Source: an uncultured Clostridia bacterium (GTDB lineage Bacteria > Bacillota > Clostridia > Oscillospirales > Acutalibacteraceae). Taken from it: DNA of 64,000 nt. The stretch is from contig CAMCHQ010000008.1 in assembly GCA_945874765.1 (NCBI GenBank), positions 62,001 to 126,000 of the forward strand, in the 5' to 3' direction. The notes under the pieces were generated by a model, which was not told the origin of the DNA, searched no databases, and was given only the letters and a program-made list of their open reading frames with translations. Below, piece after piece: positions 36,234 to 46,741 of the stretch. Each line of letters opens with the position of its first letter. The first letter of the stretch is position 1. The position numbers and the translations under genes were made by a program.

Positions 36234-38768
36234 TTATTTAGATTTTTTCGTTGTCTTTTTAGCTGATTTCTTTGGCTCTGCCTTTTTTGAAGCGCTCTTC
36301 TTTGCAGGCTTTTTCTCTTCCTTGTTCATAGGAGCACTCTTTTTTGATGTTTTCGGTGCTTCCTCCTTAAACTTAACAGGCTGAGTATGCCAAATCTTAT
36401 TTGCATAGTCCATAATCGAACGGTCGGCGCTGAAAACACCTGCGCCGCTGATGTTCATAAGTGACATTCTTGCAAATCTTTCCTTATCCTGATAAGCATC
36501 TGCAGAAAGTTTTTGAGCTTTTTGATAATCGGCAAAATCGGCAAGTGCCATATACTGGTCAACATTCATAAGAGATGAAGAAATCTCACCGAAGCTCTTA
36601 CCGTTTACACCTGCTTGAATAAACTCGATTGCAGATTTAAGAGTATCGTTATTATACATATATTCCATAGGATTATAGCCCTTCTTTTGAAGTTCCATAA
36701 CCTCAGGAGTTTTCAATCCGAAGATGAAGATGTTATCATCACCTACTGCGTCGTGAATTTCAACGTTTGCGCCGTCAAGAGTACCGAGAGTGATTGCACC
36801 GTTTAACATAAGCTTCATATTACCTGTACCCGAAGCCTCTGTACCTGCAAGAGAAATCTGCTCTGAAATATCAGCGGCAGGCATAAGCATTTCTGCAAGA
36901 GAAACGTTGTAATCCTCCATAAATACAACCTTAATTCTGCCCTTAATATCAGGGTCATTATTTACAACCTTTGAAAGAGCGTCGATAAGCTCAATAATTT
37001 TCTTAGCCATAAAGTAGCCCGGAGCCGCCTTTGAGGCAAAGATATAAGTTCTCGGCTGGAATTCCATATTAGGATTAGCCTTGAGCATCTGATATTCGGC
37101 AATAATGTTAAGAACATTAAGCTGCTGTCTCTTATATTCGTGAAGTCTTTTAACCTGAACGTCAAAAATAGATGTCGGGTCAAGTTCAATGCCGTTTCTC
37201 TTTTTAACTACTGCGGCAAACTTCTCCTTATTTGCAAGCTTAATCGCATTAAGTCTTTCAAGAACCTGCTTATCGTCCTTATAATCACGAAGTTTAATAA
37301 GTTCGTCACTCTTTGTAATAAAGCCGTCACCGATAAGTTCTGTAATAAATGATGTAAGTTCAGGGTTTGCCTGACAAATCCATCTTCTAAACGCAATACC
37401 GTTTGTTACATTAGTAAATTTCTCCGGTGTAATTGTATAAAAATCGTGGAATACGGTATCTTTAAGAATTTCGGAATGAAGAGCAGATACACCGTTTACG
37501 CAATGTGAACCGGCAACGCAAAGGTTAGCCATTCTTACTACACCGCCTGAAACGATAGCCATTCTCTCTACCTTATCGGCATCGCCTGTTGCACCCCAAA
37601 CATAAGCACGGAAACGGTTATCGATTTCCTTAGTGATTGCATAAATACGGGGAAGAAGTCTCTTGTAAAGGTCCTCGCTCCAACATTCAAGCGCTTCTTT
37701 CATAACCGTGTGGTTAGTGTAAGCAACAGTTCTTGTAACAATGCTCCAAGCGCTGTCCCAATCATAGCCGCACTCATCAAGCATAATTCTCATAAGTTCC
37801 GGAATAGCCATAGTCGGGTGAGTATCGTTAATATGAATTGCAACCTTATCAGGAAGATTATCAAGAGTGCCGTATCTTGTAAGGTGGCGCTGAATGATAT
37901 CCTGAATAGAAGCGGAAACAAGGAAATACTGCTGACGAAGTCTGAGTGATTTACCCTCGGGAGTGTTATCGGCAGGATAAAGAACCTTAGAAATAGCCTC
38001 TGCCATAGCGCTTTGCTCCATAGCCTTAATATATGAACCGGAATTGAAAAGTCCCATATCAAGTTCAGGCTTTCTTGCTGCCCAAAGACGAAGCCTTGAA
38101 ACGCCCTTGCCTTTGCCCGAAACATACATATCGTAAGGTACTGCAGTTACAGTATTGCAGTCTTTATATTCAACGTGGTGGAAATCGCCGTCCCAGCTTT
38201 CGTCAACCCAGCCTTCAAACTTAACCTCTACGCTTCTCTCCTCACGTGGAACGAGCCAAACCTCGCCGCCCGGAAGCCAGAAATCGGGAAGCTCTGTCTG
38301 CCAGCCGTCAACAAGCTTTTGCTTGAAAATACCTGCTTCATATCTGATAGAATAACCCATTGACTGAAAACCGTTTGTTGCAAGACCGTCAAGATAACAA
38401 GCGGCAAGTCTACCGAGACCGCCGTTGCCGAGACCTGCGTCAGGCTCTTTTTCATAAAGTTTATCAAGGTTTACGTCAAACGATTCAAGAGCTTTTTTGA
38501 ATGTATCTGTCAAATCAAGGTTATAAAGATTGTTTTTAAGTGAACGGCCCATAAGAAATTCCATACAAAGATAGTAAATTTCCTTGCTGTCCTGTCCCTT
38601 AGCCTCTTGCCTAAAGTCACTGTTCATCTGTGAAAGTCTGTCACGAATAATCATCGCAACGGCTTTATAATATTGCTCGTCTGTCGCAGTTTTTGTGTCT
38701 ACTCCAAAGAAGTGACTAAGCTTGTCGCTGATAGCCTTCTTTGCCTGCGAAACAGTCATCTTTTCCAT
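36234..38768 (-). CDS. glgP: Glycogen/starch phosphorylase with Lys-rich C-terminal tail
   Basis: LCMEFLMGRSLKNNL; ALGNGGLGRLAACYLD-type (DAGLGNGGLGRLAACYLDGLA); PLP site EASGTGNMKLMLNGAITLGTLDGANVEI. Confidence 0.97.
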   Translation of the reverse strand: MEKMTVSQAKKAISDKLSHFFGVDTKTATDEQYYKAVAMIIRDRLSQMNSDFRQEAKGQDSKEIYYLCMEFLMGRSLKNNLYNLDLTDTFKKALESFDVNLDKLYEKEPDAGLGNGGLGRLAACYLDGLATNGFQSMGYSIRYEAGIFKQKLVDGWQTELPDFWLPGGEVWLVPREERSVEVKFEGWVDESWDGDFHHVEYKDCNTVTAVPYDMYVSGKGKGVSRLRLWAARKPELDMGLFNSGSYIKAMEQSAMAEAISKVLYPADNTPEGKSLRLRQQYFLVSASIQDIIQRHLTRYGTLDNLPDKVAIHINDTHPTMAIPELMRIMLDECGYDWDSAWSIVTRTVAYTNHTVMKEALECWSEDLYKRLLPRIYAITKEIDNRFRAYVWGATGDADKVERMAIVSGGVVRMANLCVAGSHCVNGVSALHSEILKDTVFHDFYTITPEKFTNVTNGIAFRRWICQANPELTSFITELIGDGFITKSDELIKLRDYKDDKQVLERLNAIKLANKEKFAAVVKKRNGIELDPTSIFDVQVKRLHEYKRQQLNVLNIIAEYQMLKANPNMEFQPRTYIFASKAAPGYFMAKKIIELIDALSKVVNNDPDIKGRIKVVFMEDYNVSLAEMLMPAADISEQISLAGTEASGTGNMKLMLNGAITLGTLDGANVEIHDAVGDDNIFIFGLKTPEVMELQKKGYNPMEYMYNNDTLKSAIEFIQAGVNGKSFGEISSSLMNVDQYMALADFADYQKAQKLSADAYQDKERFARMSLMNISGAGVFSADRSIMDYANKIWHTQPVKFKEEAPKTSKKSAPMNKEEKKPAKKSASKKAEPKKSAKKTTKKSK

Positions 38769-38876
38769 ACATATCCTCCAAAAATTTCAATATTTTTAGT
38801 TTATTTTGCTATGTTCTTTGTATATTATATACTAAAATTGCCGCTTTTGCAACTGTAATAGTACATTGTTAATATA

Positions 38877-40307
38877 TTAGTTTTTCTTTTTCTTTAAAAA
38901 CTTTGCCAAAATAAGATTTACAAGTTCCTTAATAGGCTTCAAATTGAGAAGAAGCATAACGGCAACGAGCACTGCCTCCACAGCATAAACCCAAAGTTTG
39001 CCGTCAAATTTGAGAAGAAGAACCGACTGAGTAACAAGAACAGCCGTTTCGCCCAAAAGAACCGGAAGCTTGAAATCGATTTTGATAAATCTTCTTGTAT
39101 CAATACTTCTTGTGACAAATACTACAAGGAATGCGCAAACAGTAGCCAAAGCCGCACCGTTAGCACCGAGACGTGGAATAAATACCATATTCAATACAAA
39201 GTTAGTAATTGCGCCGCTCATAGCCGTTAAAAGCGACATAACGTTCTTTTTCTCCGCCATATAAATTGAGGCAAGGAAATTGACAATGCACGAATACGTT
39301 GTCGCAATAATGAGAATAGGAACAAACTGCCACGATTCATAATAAGACTTAGCAACAAGTATTCTTGTAATAAACTGGCAAAGCAGAATAAGTACGGACG
39401 CAACGGCAAAAATTCCGCCCGAATATACACGAAATACCTTAGTAAAGAACTGCCTGCCGCCCTCTTGGTCATACTCGTCGACTGCGCTAAGCTGCCAAGC
39501 GTCAATAAATATTTGAGAGAAAAGAATTACAAAGTTAGGTATTTTTGATGCGGCGGTATAAAGTCCGTTTGCAGATGATGAAATAAAGTAAGTTACCATA
39601 TATCTGTCCGACACATTTATAATCCACCACAAAATAATTGTAGGAATAAGCGGAACACAATATTTAAGCATCTGAGATGCAATGCTCTTATCCTTTAACT
39701 TATTAAAATTTATATATCTGTATAATTTAGCGGTTATAAAATAGAATACAACCGAGCAAGCGTCGGAAGCGATAATTGCAACGATATATCCTGTTACACC
39801 CCATTTGAAAGGGCCGAGGAAAAGGATAGTAAACGCAAGCGTTGTTGCCGTTGCGAGTATGCCGTCGACAGCATAAAGTTTAACGTGACCGCTGCCCCTT
39901 ACAAACTGCTGGCAAAGCTGCCTGAAACTTGAAACGAGAACGAATGACACGATCAAGATTATATAATCTCCGAGGTGGAAATCATTAATCTTCAGCATAC
40001 TCAAAGGATAGGTAAAAAGAAGAAATACCGCAAAACCCGCAAGAGTAGTCCTTACGCCGACCTTAAATACATCCGCTTTATCGACCGCCTTATCAAGTGC
40101 AAAACGCAATGCCGCACTGTTGACCTGCAAAGTAACAACGGGAATGAGTACATTTACAGTTTGCTGAACCAAATCGGCAGCACCGTAGTCGCCCGTACCC
40201 ATCATTCTTGTTACAAACGGCATTAACAAAAACGAAAGTATCTTAGATGAAAAGGTACCTATCGCAAATATTAAAGTGTTCGACGCTAATTTTTTGTACT
40301 TGTCCAT
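38877..40307 (-). CDS. Polysaccharide flippase (Wzx/MATE-like)
   Basis: 12+ TM segments; KLASNTLIFAIGTFSSKILSFLLMPFVTRMMGTGDYGAADLVQQ. Confidence 0.92.
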   Translation of the reverse strand: MDKYKKLASNTLIFAIGTFSSKILSFLLMPFVTRMMGTGDYGAADLVQQTVNVLIPVVTLQVNSAALRFALDKAVDKADVFKVGVRTTLAGFAVFLLFTYPLSMLKINDFHLGDYIILIVSFVLVSSFRQLCQQFVRGSGHVKLYAVDGILATATTLAFTILFLGPFKWGVTGYIVAIIASDACSVVFYFITAKLYRYINFNKLKDKSIASQMLKYCVPLIPTIILWWIINVSDRYMVTYFISSSANGLYTAASKIPNFVILFSQIFIDAWQLSAVDEYDQEGGRQFFTKVFRVYSGGIFAVASVLILLCQFITRILVAKSYYESWQFVPILIIATTYSCIVNFLASIYMAEKKNVMSLLTAMSGAITNFVLNMVFIPRLGANGAALATVCAFLVVFVTRSIDTRRFIKIDFKLPVLLGETAVLVTQSVLLLKFDGKLWVYAVEAVLVAVMLLLNLKPIKELVNLILAKFLKKKKN

Positions 40308-40324
40308 AAATTTTCCTCAATTAA

Positions 40325-41623
40325 TTAATAAGTCAGCTTTTTACCGTTAAAGCTTAAGGTGTTATCACTTGATGACGAAGTATAAATACAGCTTGCCTTG
40401 CAGGCGAACTCTCCGCCCTCGCTTTTAGTGCCGATTAAAAATACATATTGATATCCGTATCCGACAGCAAGTGTACCTGTGCCGTCGCAATTTGAAACAT
40501 AAAGCATTGTCTTAGTGGCTTTTGAATTCATATTAAGTTCTCTTGCCTTATACTTTGAACCGTCAAGTTCGCCGAAATAAAGCCTGTTTGCATAAACTAC
40601 GGGATAATCGGTAAGAGAGCATTTTTCGATTAAAGTAACTATATTGTCCGAGCCGAATTTCTGCCTGCAAAGAGAATAGCTTGAATCGTCATTTTTCCTG
40701 TAATAATACATAAATCCGCATTCAAGGGACAAATTAACTATCTCGTTATCTTTTGTATCGTCACGGAAATTTAAAACATCGTTTGAATCGTTCAAATTAA
40801 CCGTGATATATTCATCATAATTTGCAACGCTGTCGTGAGTGACAAAAAATACTCTTGAAAGCGAAATACCCGCAAAAGATACGGTCTTTCCGGCAGGTGC
40901 GGCATAAAGAACGGTTTTGTTATTATCGTTTAAATTAATAAATCCGACTGTATTATCGGTGCCGATAAAGTAAATTTTATCATTATAGAGATAAGCAAAA
41001 GCTATATTATCTCCGATATTAACACCGTCACCGCCCGAAACGGAAAATTTCTTTAGAACCGACGAATTAACATCGACGGCATAAAGATAATCACCCAAAA
41101 CATTAAGATATTTAAAATTGTAATTGCCGCTGACAATCTTGGCATTTCTCTCCTCATTAGGCTCAAAGCGGAAAATGCCCTTGCCCTCAACGCTGTAATA
41201 AATATACGATGAGCTGTAAGTTACGGCGCCGTTTGATTTATTAAGCAAATTGCCCACCTGATTGCCCTGAAGCGAAGTATCAAATGCAAAAACGCTGAAA
41301 TCGTCATAATCGTAATCTGCTTTTTTAACGTCACGAGCCTTTGTGGTTGTTTCTTTTTGAGTGGTCGATTGGGCTTGCGAACTTGTTGTTTCTTTCTTAA
41401 ACAATTTGGAATCAATCAGCTCAACTGCCTGCTGCGCCTTGCCGTTTGGAAGGAATGAAGCAATATCAAAATCGGGATTAACAAGCTTAACAGTAACAAT
41501 AAAAACAGCCAACAATATTATTATTGCCGCAATAATGAGCAATATCTTTTTTCTCACTCTTTTGCGCTTACGTGCACGCTGGCGCTTTTGGCGCATTTTT
41601 TGTCTTTCTTCCTCTGTCATCAT
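40325..41623 (-). CDS. DUF5050-like membrane-anchored beta-propeller protein
   Basis: Basic N-terminus + single TM; repeated YLYAVD/KIYFIG/RLYFGE blades. Confidence 0.8.
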   Translation of the reverse strand: MMTEEERQKMRQKRQRARKRKRVRKKILLIIAAIIILLAVFIVTVKLVNPDFDIASFLPNGKAQQAVELIDSKLFKKETTSSQAQSTTQKETTTKARDVKKADYDYDDFSVFAFDTSLQGNQVGNLLNKSNGAVTYSSSYIYYSVEGKGIFRFEPNEERNAKIVSGNYNFKYLNVLGDYLYAVDVNSSVLKKFSVSGGDGVNIGDNIAFAYLYNDKIYFIGTDNTVGFINLNDNNKTVLYAAPAGKTVSFAGISLSRVFFVTHDSVANYDEYITVNLNDSNDVLNFRDDTKDNEIVNLSLECGFMYYYRKNDDSSYSLCRQKFGSDNIVTLIEKCSLTDYPVVYANRLYFGELDGSKYKARELNMNSKATKTMLYVSNCDGTGTLAVGYGYQYVFLIGTKSEGGEFACKASCIYTSSSSDNTLSFNGKKLTY

Positions 41624-42864
41624 CTAATTTGTCCGTCTCCGTAAATTAAATATTTAGTAGTGGTAAGTTCTCTCAGTCCCATAGGTCCTCTTGCGTGAAG
41701 TTTTTGGGTTGAAATACCGATTTCCGCACCCAAGCCGAATTCGCCGCCGTCGGTAAATCTTGTTGAAGCGTTGACATAAACGGAAGATGAATCGATAAGC
41801 GTCATAAATTTATCCGCATTCTCCTTATTTTCCGTAATAATTGCCTCGGAATGACCCGTTGAATATTTATTAATATGCGCTATCGCCTCATCAAGACTTG
41901 ATACGGTTTTAACGCTGATAATATAGTCAAGATATTCTGTGCCGAAATCTTCCTCGCTTGCCACTTTAATACCGGGACAAGCCTCCCTCGCCTTTTCGTC
42001 GCCACGAATTTCAACATTTTTTTCATCAAGCCTTGCCTTAATCACCGGCAAAGCCTTTTTAATAATATTTTCGTGAATAACAAGACTTTCACACGCATTA
42101 CAAACACCGATACGCTGAGTTTTCGCATTAAAAATAATGTTTGCCGCCATATCGATATCCGCACTCTCGTCAACATAAATGTGGCAGTTGCCCGAGCCTG
42201 TTTCAATAACCGGAACGCTTGCATTTTCAACAACAGCCTGAATAAGCCTCTTGCTTCCCCTCGGAATAAGGCAATCAAGAGTACCTTTCATCTTCATAAG
42301 TTCTGTTGATGACTGCCTTGAAGTATCGTGAACAAGCTGAATTACATTTTCGTCAAGACCCACACTTTTAACCGCTTCACGCATAATATCGGATATGGCG
42401 ATATTTGAATGAATAGCCTCTTTGCCGCCACGAAGAATAACGGCATTACCGCTTTTTAAGCAAAGAGCGGCGGCGTCTGCGGTAACATTAGGTCTTGCCT
42501 CGTAAATAATACCTATTACACCCATAGGACAGCTTACTTTTTTAATCAAAAGTCCGTTAGGTCTTTCAACCGTTTCAAGCACTCTGCCGCAAGGGTCATC
42601 AAGCGCCATAACCTGCCTGCAACCGTCAGCCATACCTTTAATTCTGTCAAGATTAAGCATAAGACGGTCAAGCATACCGCCGTCAAGAATACCTACTTGT
42701 GCGTCATAGTCTTTTTTATTTGCGTCAATAATTGTTTGCGCATTTTGAATAAGTGCATCTGCAATAGCACCGAGCGCCTTATTTTTCAGTTCGGTTGAAG
42801 CGCCCACCAAATCGGCAGAAGCCTTTTTCGCATTAATTCCCAATTGTTCAAGCATTTTTATCAC
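41620..42864 (-). CDS. proA: Glutamate-5-semialdehyde dehydrogenase
   Basis: GVIGIIYEARPNVTADAAALCLKSGNAVILRGGKEA; RIGVCNACESLVIH. Confidence 0.98.
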   Translation of the reverse strand: MIKMLEQLGINAKKASADLVGASTELKNKALGAIADALIQNAQTIIDANKKDYDAQVGILDGGMLDRLMLNLDRIKGMADGCRQVMALDDPCGRVLETVERPNGLLIKKVSCPMGVIGIIYEARPNVTADAAALCLKSGNAVILRGGKEAIHSNIAISDIMREAVKSVGLDENVIQLVHDTSRQSSTELMKMKGTLDCLIPRGSKRLIQAVVENASVPVIETGSGNCHIYVDESADIDMAANIIFNAKTQRIGVCNACESLVIHENIIKKALPVIKARLDEKNVEIRGDEKAREACPGIKVASEEDFGTEYLDYIISVKTVSSLDEAIAHINKYSTGHSEAIITENKENADKFMTLIDSSSVYVNASTRFTDGGEFGLGAEIGISTQKLHARGPMGLRELTTTKYLIYGDGQIR

Positions 42865-43645
42865 CCTTTGCCTTAAAATATGTACCTATGCTTTCACCGG
42901 AAAGCACCTTATATAAATCGGTCGGCTTTTCACCGTTCATAATAATAACAGGAATACCGTCACTTGTTGCAATCTCGGCAGCCTTGATTTTTGTTTGAAA
43001 ACCGCCTGTTCCCTTTTCGCTTGCGCCGCCTGCAATAGAATAAATATCGTCATTAATCTCATTAACAACGCTTATCAACTCGGCATTTTCGTTTTCGTTT
43101 GGATTTGAATCATAAAGACCGTGAGTATCGGTCAGCATAATGAGCAAATCGGCATTTATAAGAGTAGCAACCATAGCGCTTAAACAGTCGTTATCACCGT
43201 TTAAAAGTTCCTCGATATAAACCGAGTCGTTTTCGTTAATAATCGGCAATGCGCCGTAATCGAGAAGCTGATTGAAAGTATCAACCAAATGCTCTTTTTC
43301 CTCCGGATTTTGAAGAGTGTCGGCAGAGAAAAGAAGCTGACTGACAGTGACCGTATATTCCGAAAAAAGTTTATCGTAAAGAAACATAAGTTCACACTGA
43401 CCTACTGCCGCAGAAGCCTGCAATCCCTGAACGGTTTTCGGCTTTTCGCTAAGCCCGAGTTTTGACCAGCCTACCGCAATAGCACCGCTTGAAACAAGGA
43501 CAATTTCGTGTCCCTCGTTCTTCAAATCGGAAAGCACCGACGCAAGCTTCGCAAGCCTTGCAATATTCGTTTTACCCGTCTTATGAGTCAAGGTAGATGT
43601 GCCCACCTTAACAACTATTCTCTTTTTTCCTTCGACCTTTGCCAT
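42848..43645 (-). CDS. proB: Glutamate 5-kinase (no PUA domain)
   Basis: RIVVKVGTSTLTHKTGK; INENDSVYIEELLNGDNDCLSAMVA; GTGGFQTKIKAAEIA. Confidence 0.97.
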   Translation of the reverse strand: MAKVEGKKRIVVKVGTSTLTHKTGKTNIARLAKLASVLSDLKNEGHEIVLVSSGAIAVGWSKLGLSEKPKTVQGLQASAAVGQCELMFLYDKLFSEYTVTVSQLLFSADTLQNPEEKEHLVDTFNQLLDYGALPIINENDSVYIEELLNGDNDCLSAMVATLINADLLIMLTDTHGLYDSNPNENENAELISVVNEINDDIYSIAGGASEKGTGGFQTKIKAAEIATSDGIPVIIMNGEKPTDLYKVLSGESIGTYFKAKGDKNA

Positions 43646-43766
43646 AATTCTACTACTCCATATTAATTACAATTAATAGCATTATAACACAAATAATATA
43701 ACAATAAAACATTTTTTTGAATGTTTTTGAAAAATCAGGCAAAAATATAAATCGGAGGTAATTCAA

Positions 43767-45092
43767 ATGACAAAAAGAGGTTATATAAGGCTGTTTTCAT
43801 ACGCCGTTGCCTTTGCTTTGATACTTTCAAGCTGGGCAATAATCAATATGACAACGGCAAATTCATACAAAGCGCAGCTTGAATTAAATTATCAGCAAAG
43901 TCTTAACGAGCTTTCGGAAAATCTCGATTCAATCGAAACAAATTTAACTAAATCCGTCTATTCAAATTCCGACAAAATGCTTATGGATATCAGCAAAGAT
44001 TTATATGCAGAATGTTCACAGGCAAAAGACGCACTTTCAAGGCTCCCTATTGAGCAAATGAATTTAGGCTCAACATATAAATTTATCACTCAATCAAGCG
44101 ACTACGCCGCATATATTGCAAACAAAATCGCTTCAAATCAGGCAATCAGCACCGAGGAGCACCAAAATCTCAACAAGCTTTTAAAATATGCGCAAAAGCT
44201 TAACGAATCAATCAGCGATATGGCGACAATTGCAAACAACGGCGCCGACATTGACACAGACGATTTAAAAGCAAAAAGCGTCAGTATTTCTTCCCTTTCA
44301 AACAGTTTTTCGACAACGTCAAAAGTTTTCAAAGATTATCCGACGCTTCTTTATGACGGTCCGTTTGCCGACGCAGTTTTAAACCGTAAATCACAGCTTC
44401 TTGAAAAGGCGGAGCAAATAAGCCGTGAAAATGCAAGAGATATTGCGGCGAAAGCACTCGGCTGCAACATCAGCGAAGCAACGTATTCGGGCGAGGACAC
44501 GGGAGATATGCCGTGCTACACTTTCACCTACTCGCAAAAAACGGCAGGAATAACCAAAAAAGGCGGATATGTTGCTTATGTGCTTTACGGCGGAAAGATA
44601 AACCGTTCGTCAATCGACAGGGATAACGCAATAAATCTTGCTCAAAGCTATCTTAAAAATCTCGGATACGAAAATATGACAAACACATATTATGCGATTA
44701 ACAACAACGTTTGCGTAATAAATTTCGCTTATAAAAAAGACAACGTAACTTATTATTCCGATTTAATCAAAGTAGGCGTATCAATGGACAACGGCAAAAT
44801 CGTATCGTTTGAAGCGCAGGGATATTTAACAAATCACATTAAGAGAAAAGGTTTTGACTGCAAACTCACAAAAGAGCAGGCGCAAAGCAAATTATCAAAA
44901 AATCTCAAAGTTATAAGCTGTAAAAAATGTGTTATCCCGAAAGAAAACGGAAAAGAAGCAAACTGCTATGAATTCAGGTGCAAGAGCAGTGAGACAAAAG
45001 AAGAGGTTTTAATTTATATCAATGCCGACAAGGGATATGAAGAGGACATTATGCTTCTTCTCTACTCCGACGGCGGAACGCTCACAAAATAA
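43767..45092 (+). CDS. ypeB: Germination protein YpeB
   Basis: Single N-terminal TM + YpeB/PepSY architecture; ...YRFAY...LIKVGVSMDNGKIVSFEAQGYLTNH. Confidence 0.88.
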   Translation: MTKRGYIRLFSYAVAFALILSSWAIINMTTANSYKAQLELNYQQSLNELSENLDSIETNLTKSVYSNSDKMLMDISKDLYAECSQAKDALSRLPIEQMNLGSTYKFITQSSDYAAYIANKIASNQAISTEEHQNLNKLLKYAQKLNESISDMATIANNGADIDTDDLKAKSVSISSLSNSFSTTSKVFKDYPTLLYDGPFADAVLNRKSQLLEKAEQISRENARDIAAKALGCNISEATYSGEDTGDMPCYTFTYSQKTAGITKKGGYVAYVLYGGKINRSSIDRDNAINLAQSYLKNLGYENMTNTYYAINNNVCVINFAYKKDNVTYYSDLIKVGVSMDNGKIVSFEAQGYLTNHIKRKGFDCKLTKEQAQSKLSKNLKVISCKKCVIPKENGKEANCYEFRCKSSETKEEVLIYINADKGYEEDIMLLLYSDGGTLTK

Positions 45093-45147
45093 TTGAATAA
45101 ATAGAACAAATAAGATAATAATAATACAAGTGAAAGGAAGTTTTATT

Positions 45148-45447
45148 ATGAACAGTAAAATATTAATTATAGCAATAGCAATTGCCGTTATCGCAACGGT
45201 ATTTATGGGCTGTGCAAACAGCAAAAACGATACAACCACAACCACTCTCCCGTCAACTCAAACAACGGTAAGTGACACAAACACTACCGACAAAGCAGAA
45301 AGTGAAGCAAGCAGTGCGGTAAGCAAAGCGGGAGAAAAAGCCGACAAAGTCGGTGACGATATCGGCGAAGGCGCAAATGACGTTGCAGACGGTGTAGGCG
45401 GTGCGGTTGACAAAGCAGGCGACGCAGTATCCGACGCATTAGATTAA
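45148..45447 (+). CDS. Small lipoprotein with Ala/Gly/Asp-rich amphipathic tail
   Basis: Lipobox FMGC; RBS GAAAGGAAG before ATG 45148. Confidence 0.75.
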   Translation: MNSKILIIAIAIAVIATVFMGCANSKNDTTTTTLPSTQTTVSDTNTTDKAESEASSAVSKAGEKADKVGDDIGEGANDVADGVGGAVDKAGDAVSDALD

Positions 45448-45464
45448 TGCCGAAATATAAAAAC

Positions 45465-45498
45465 AAAAATCCCAAGACTTAAAATCTTGGGATTTTTT
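45465..45498. terminator. Bidirectional terminator
   Basis: AAAATCCCAAGA-cttaaaa-TCTTGGGATTTTTT. Confidence 0.92.
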
Positions 45499-46190
45499 CA
45501 TATTATTTGTGCGAAACCGATTGAACCGACTACCGTAAGTATTCCCGATACTGCGATTGAAAGACTGCTCATTGCTCCCTCAACCTCACCGAGTTCCATA
45601 GCCTTTGCCGTTCCTATTGCGTGGGAAGCCGTACCTATCGCTATACCTTTTGCAATCGGATGATTGATTTTAAACAGTTTACAAATTCCCTCTGCAAGAA
45701 TATTGCCGAGAACACCTGTCAAAACTATAACCGCAACGGTAATTGTAACATATCCGCCGAGTTCCTCGCTTATACCCATACCGATAGCGGTAGTGATGGA
45801 CTTAGGAAGCATAGTTACATATTCTTTATGCGAAAGTTTAAAAATAAACGCTAAAATCATAATAGTTGTAAGACTTGTTAAAACGCCCGACAAAATGCCG
45901 ACAAGTACAGCCTTATGATTTTTCTTCAAAAGCTCAATTTGCTGATAAAGAGGAATGGCAAGGCAGACGGTTGCGGGAGTTAAAAGCCAACTCAAATATT
46001 TAGCGCCGTCATTATAAGTGTCATAATCAATATTGCAGGTCAAAAGAAAAATAATAGTAATTGCAATGGATATAAGAAGCGGATTAAAAATACCCGTTTT
46101 AAATTTTTTCTTCAAAAAAGAGCCGAGAGCATATGACAAAAGGCTTACTGCCACTCCCAAAAAAGCAGAACTTTCAAAAAATTCACTCAT
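45498..46190 (-). CDS. lrgB: LrgB/CidB family protein
   Basis: LLKKNHKAVLVGILSG; MLPKSITTAIGMGISEELGG; GTASHAIGTAKAMELGE. Confidence 0.96.
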   Translation of the reverse strand: MSEFFESSAFLGVAVSLLSYALGSFLKKKFKTGIFNPLLISIAITIIFLLTCNIDYDTYNDGAKYLSWLLTPATVCLAIPLYQQIELLKKNHKAVLVGILSGVLTSLTTIMILAFIFKLSHKEYVTMLPKSITTAIGMGISEELGGYVTITVAVIVLTGVLGNILAEGICKLFKINHPIAKGIAIGTASHAIGTAKAMELGEVEGAMSSLSIAVSGILTVVGSIGFAQII

Positions 46191-46563
46191 TTACAGTACC
46201 CTCGCTTTCTCCTTTTTTATCCTCGTTTGCAATAATTCTTTGCGAAACATGACCGCTGACGCCCATTACCGCAACAAGAGATACAACCGTTATTACAAGA
46301 ACGGGAACAATAAGCGGTTTTAAAACTCCCCAGCTTTTCATAAGACCTACGCCGGCAGGAATAAACATAAGCGGCATAATCTCGATAAGAAACATTCCCG
46401 TATCTTTAACATCGTCAAGCTTAATAATTTTTGTGCAAAGGCAAACGAACAAAATCACCATTCCGTAAATGCTTGCCGGAATAGGAGCAGGGATTGCATA
46501 ATTAAGCCCCTCGCCTATAAACGAAATCAAAAGAATAATCAAAAACTGTTTTACATACTTCAA
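46183..46563 (-). CDS. lrgA: CidA/LrgA family protein
   Basis: IPAPIPASIYGMVILF; PLMFIPAGVGLM; overlaps lrgB by 8 nt. Confidence 0.95.
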   Translation of the reverse strand: MKYVKQFLIILLISFIGEGLNYAIPAPIPASIYGMVILFVCLCTKIIKLDDVKDTGMFLIEIMPLMFIPAGVGLMKSWGVLKPLIVPVLVITVVSLVAVMGVSGHVSQRIIANEDKKGESEGTVNE

Positions 46564-46741
46564 TATTTTTCACCAAACCAAAATAAAATTACGGTTTATT
46601 AGTATATCACGTCAAAATCGCCTGTCAATCGGCGTATTTACAGATTTTTTTAGAAATTTTACGAAAAAATTGTCTATATTTGATTTTTGACGGAATTTAG
46701 TATATTATCTAATTATAGAATTTCCTAAAGAGGTGTAAAAT

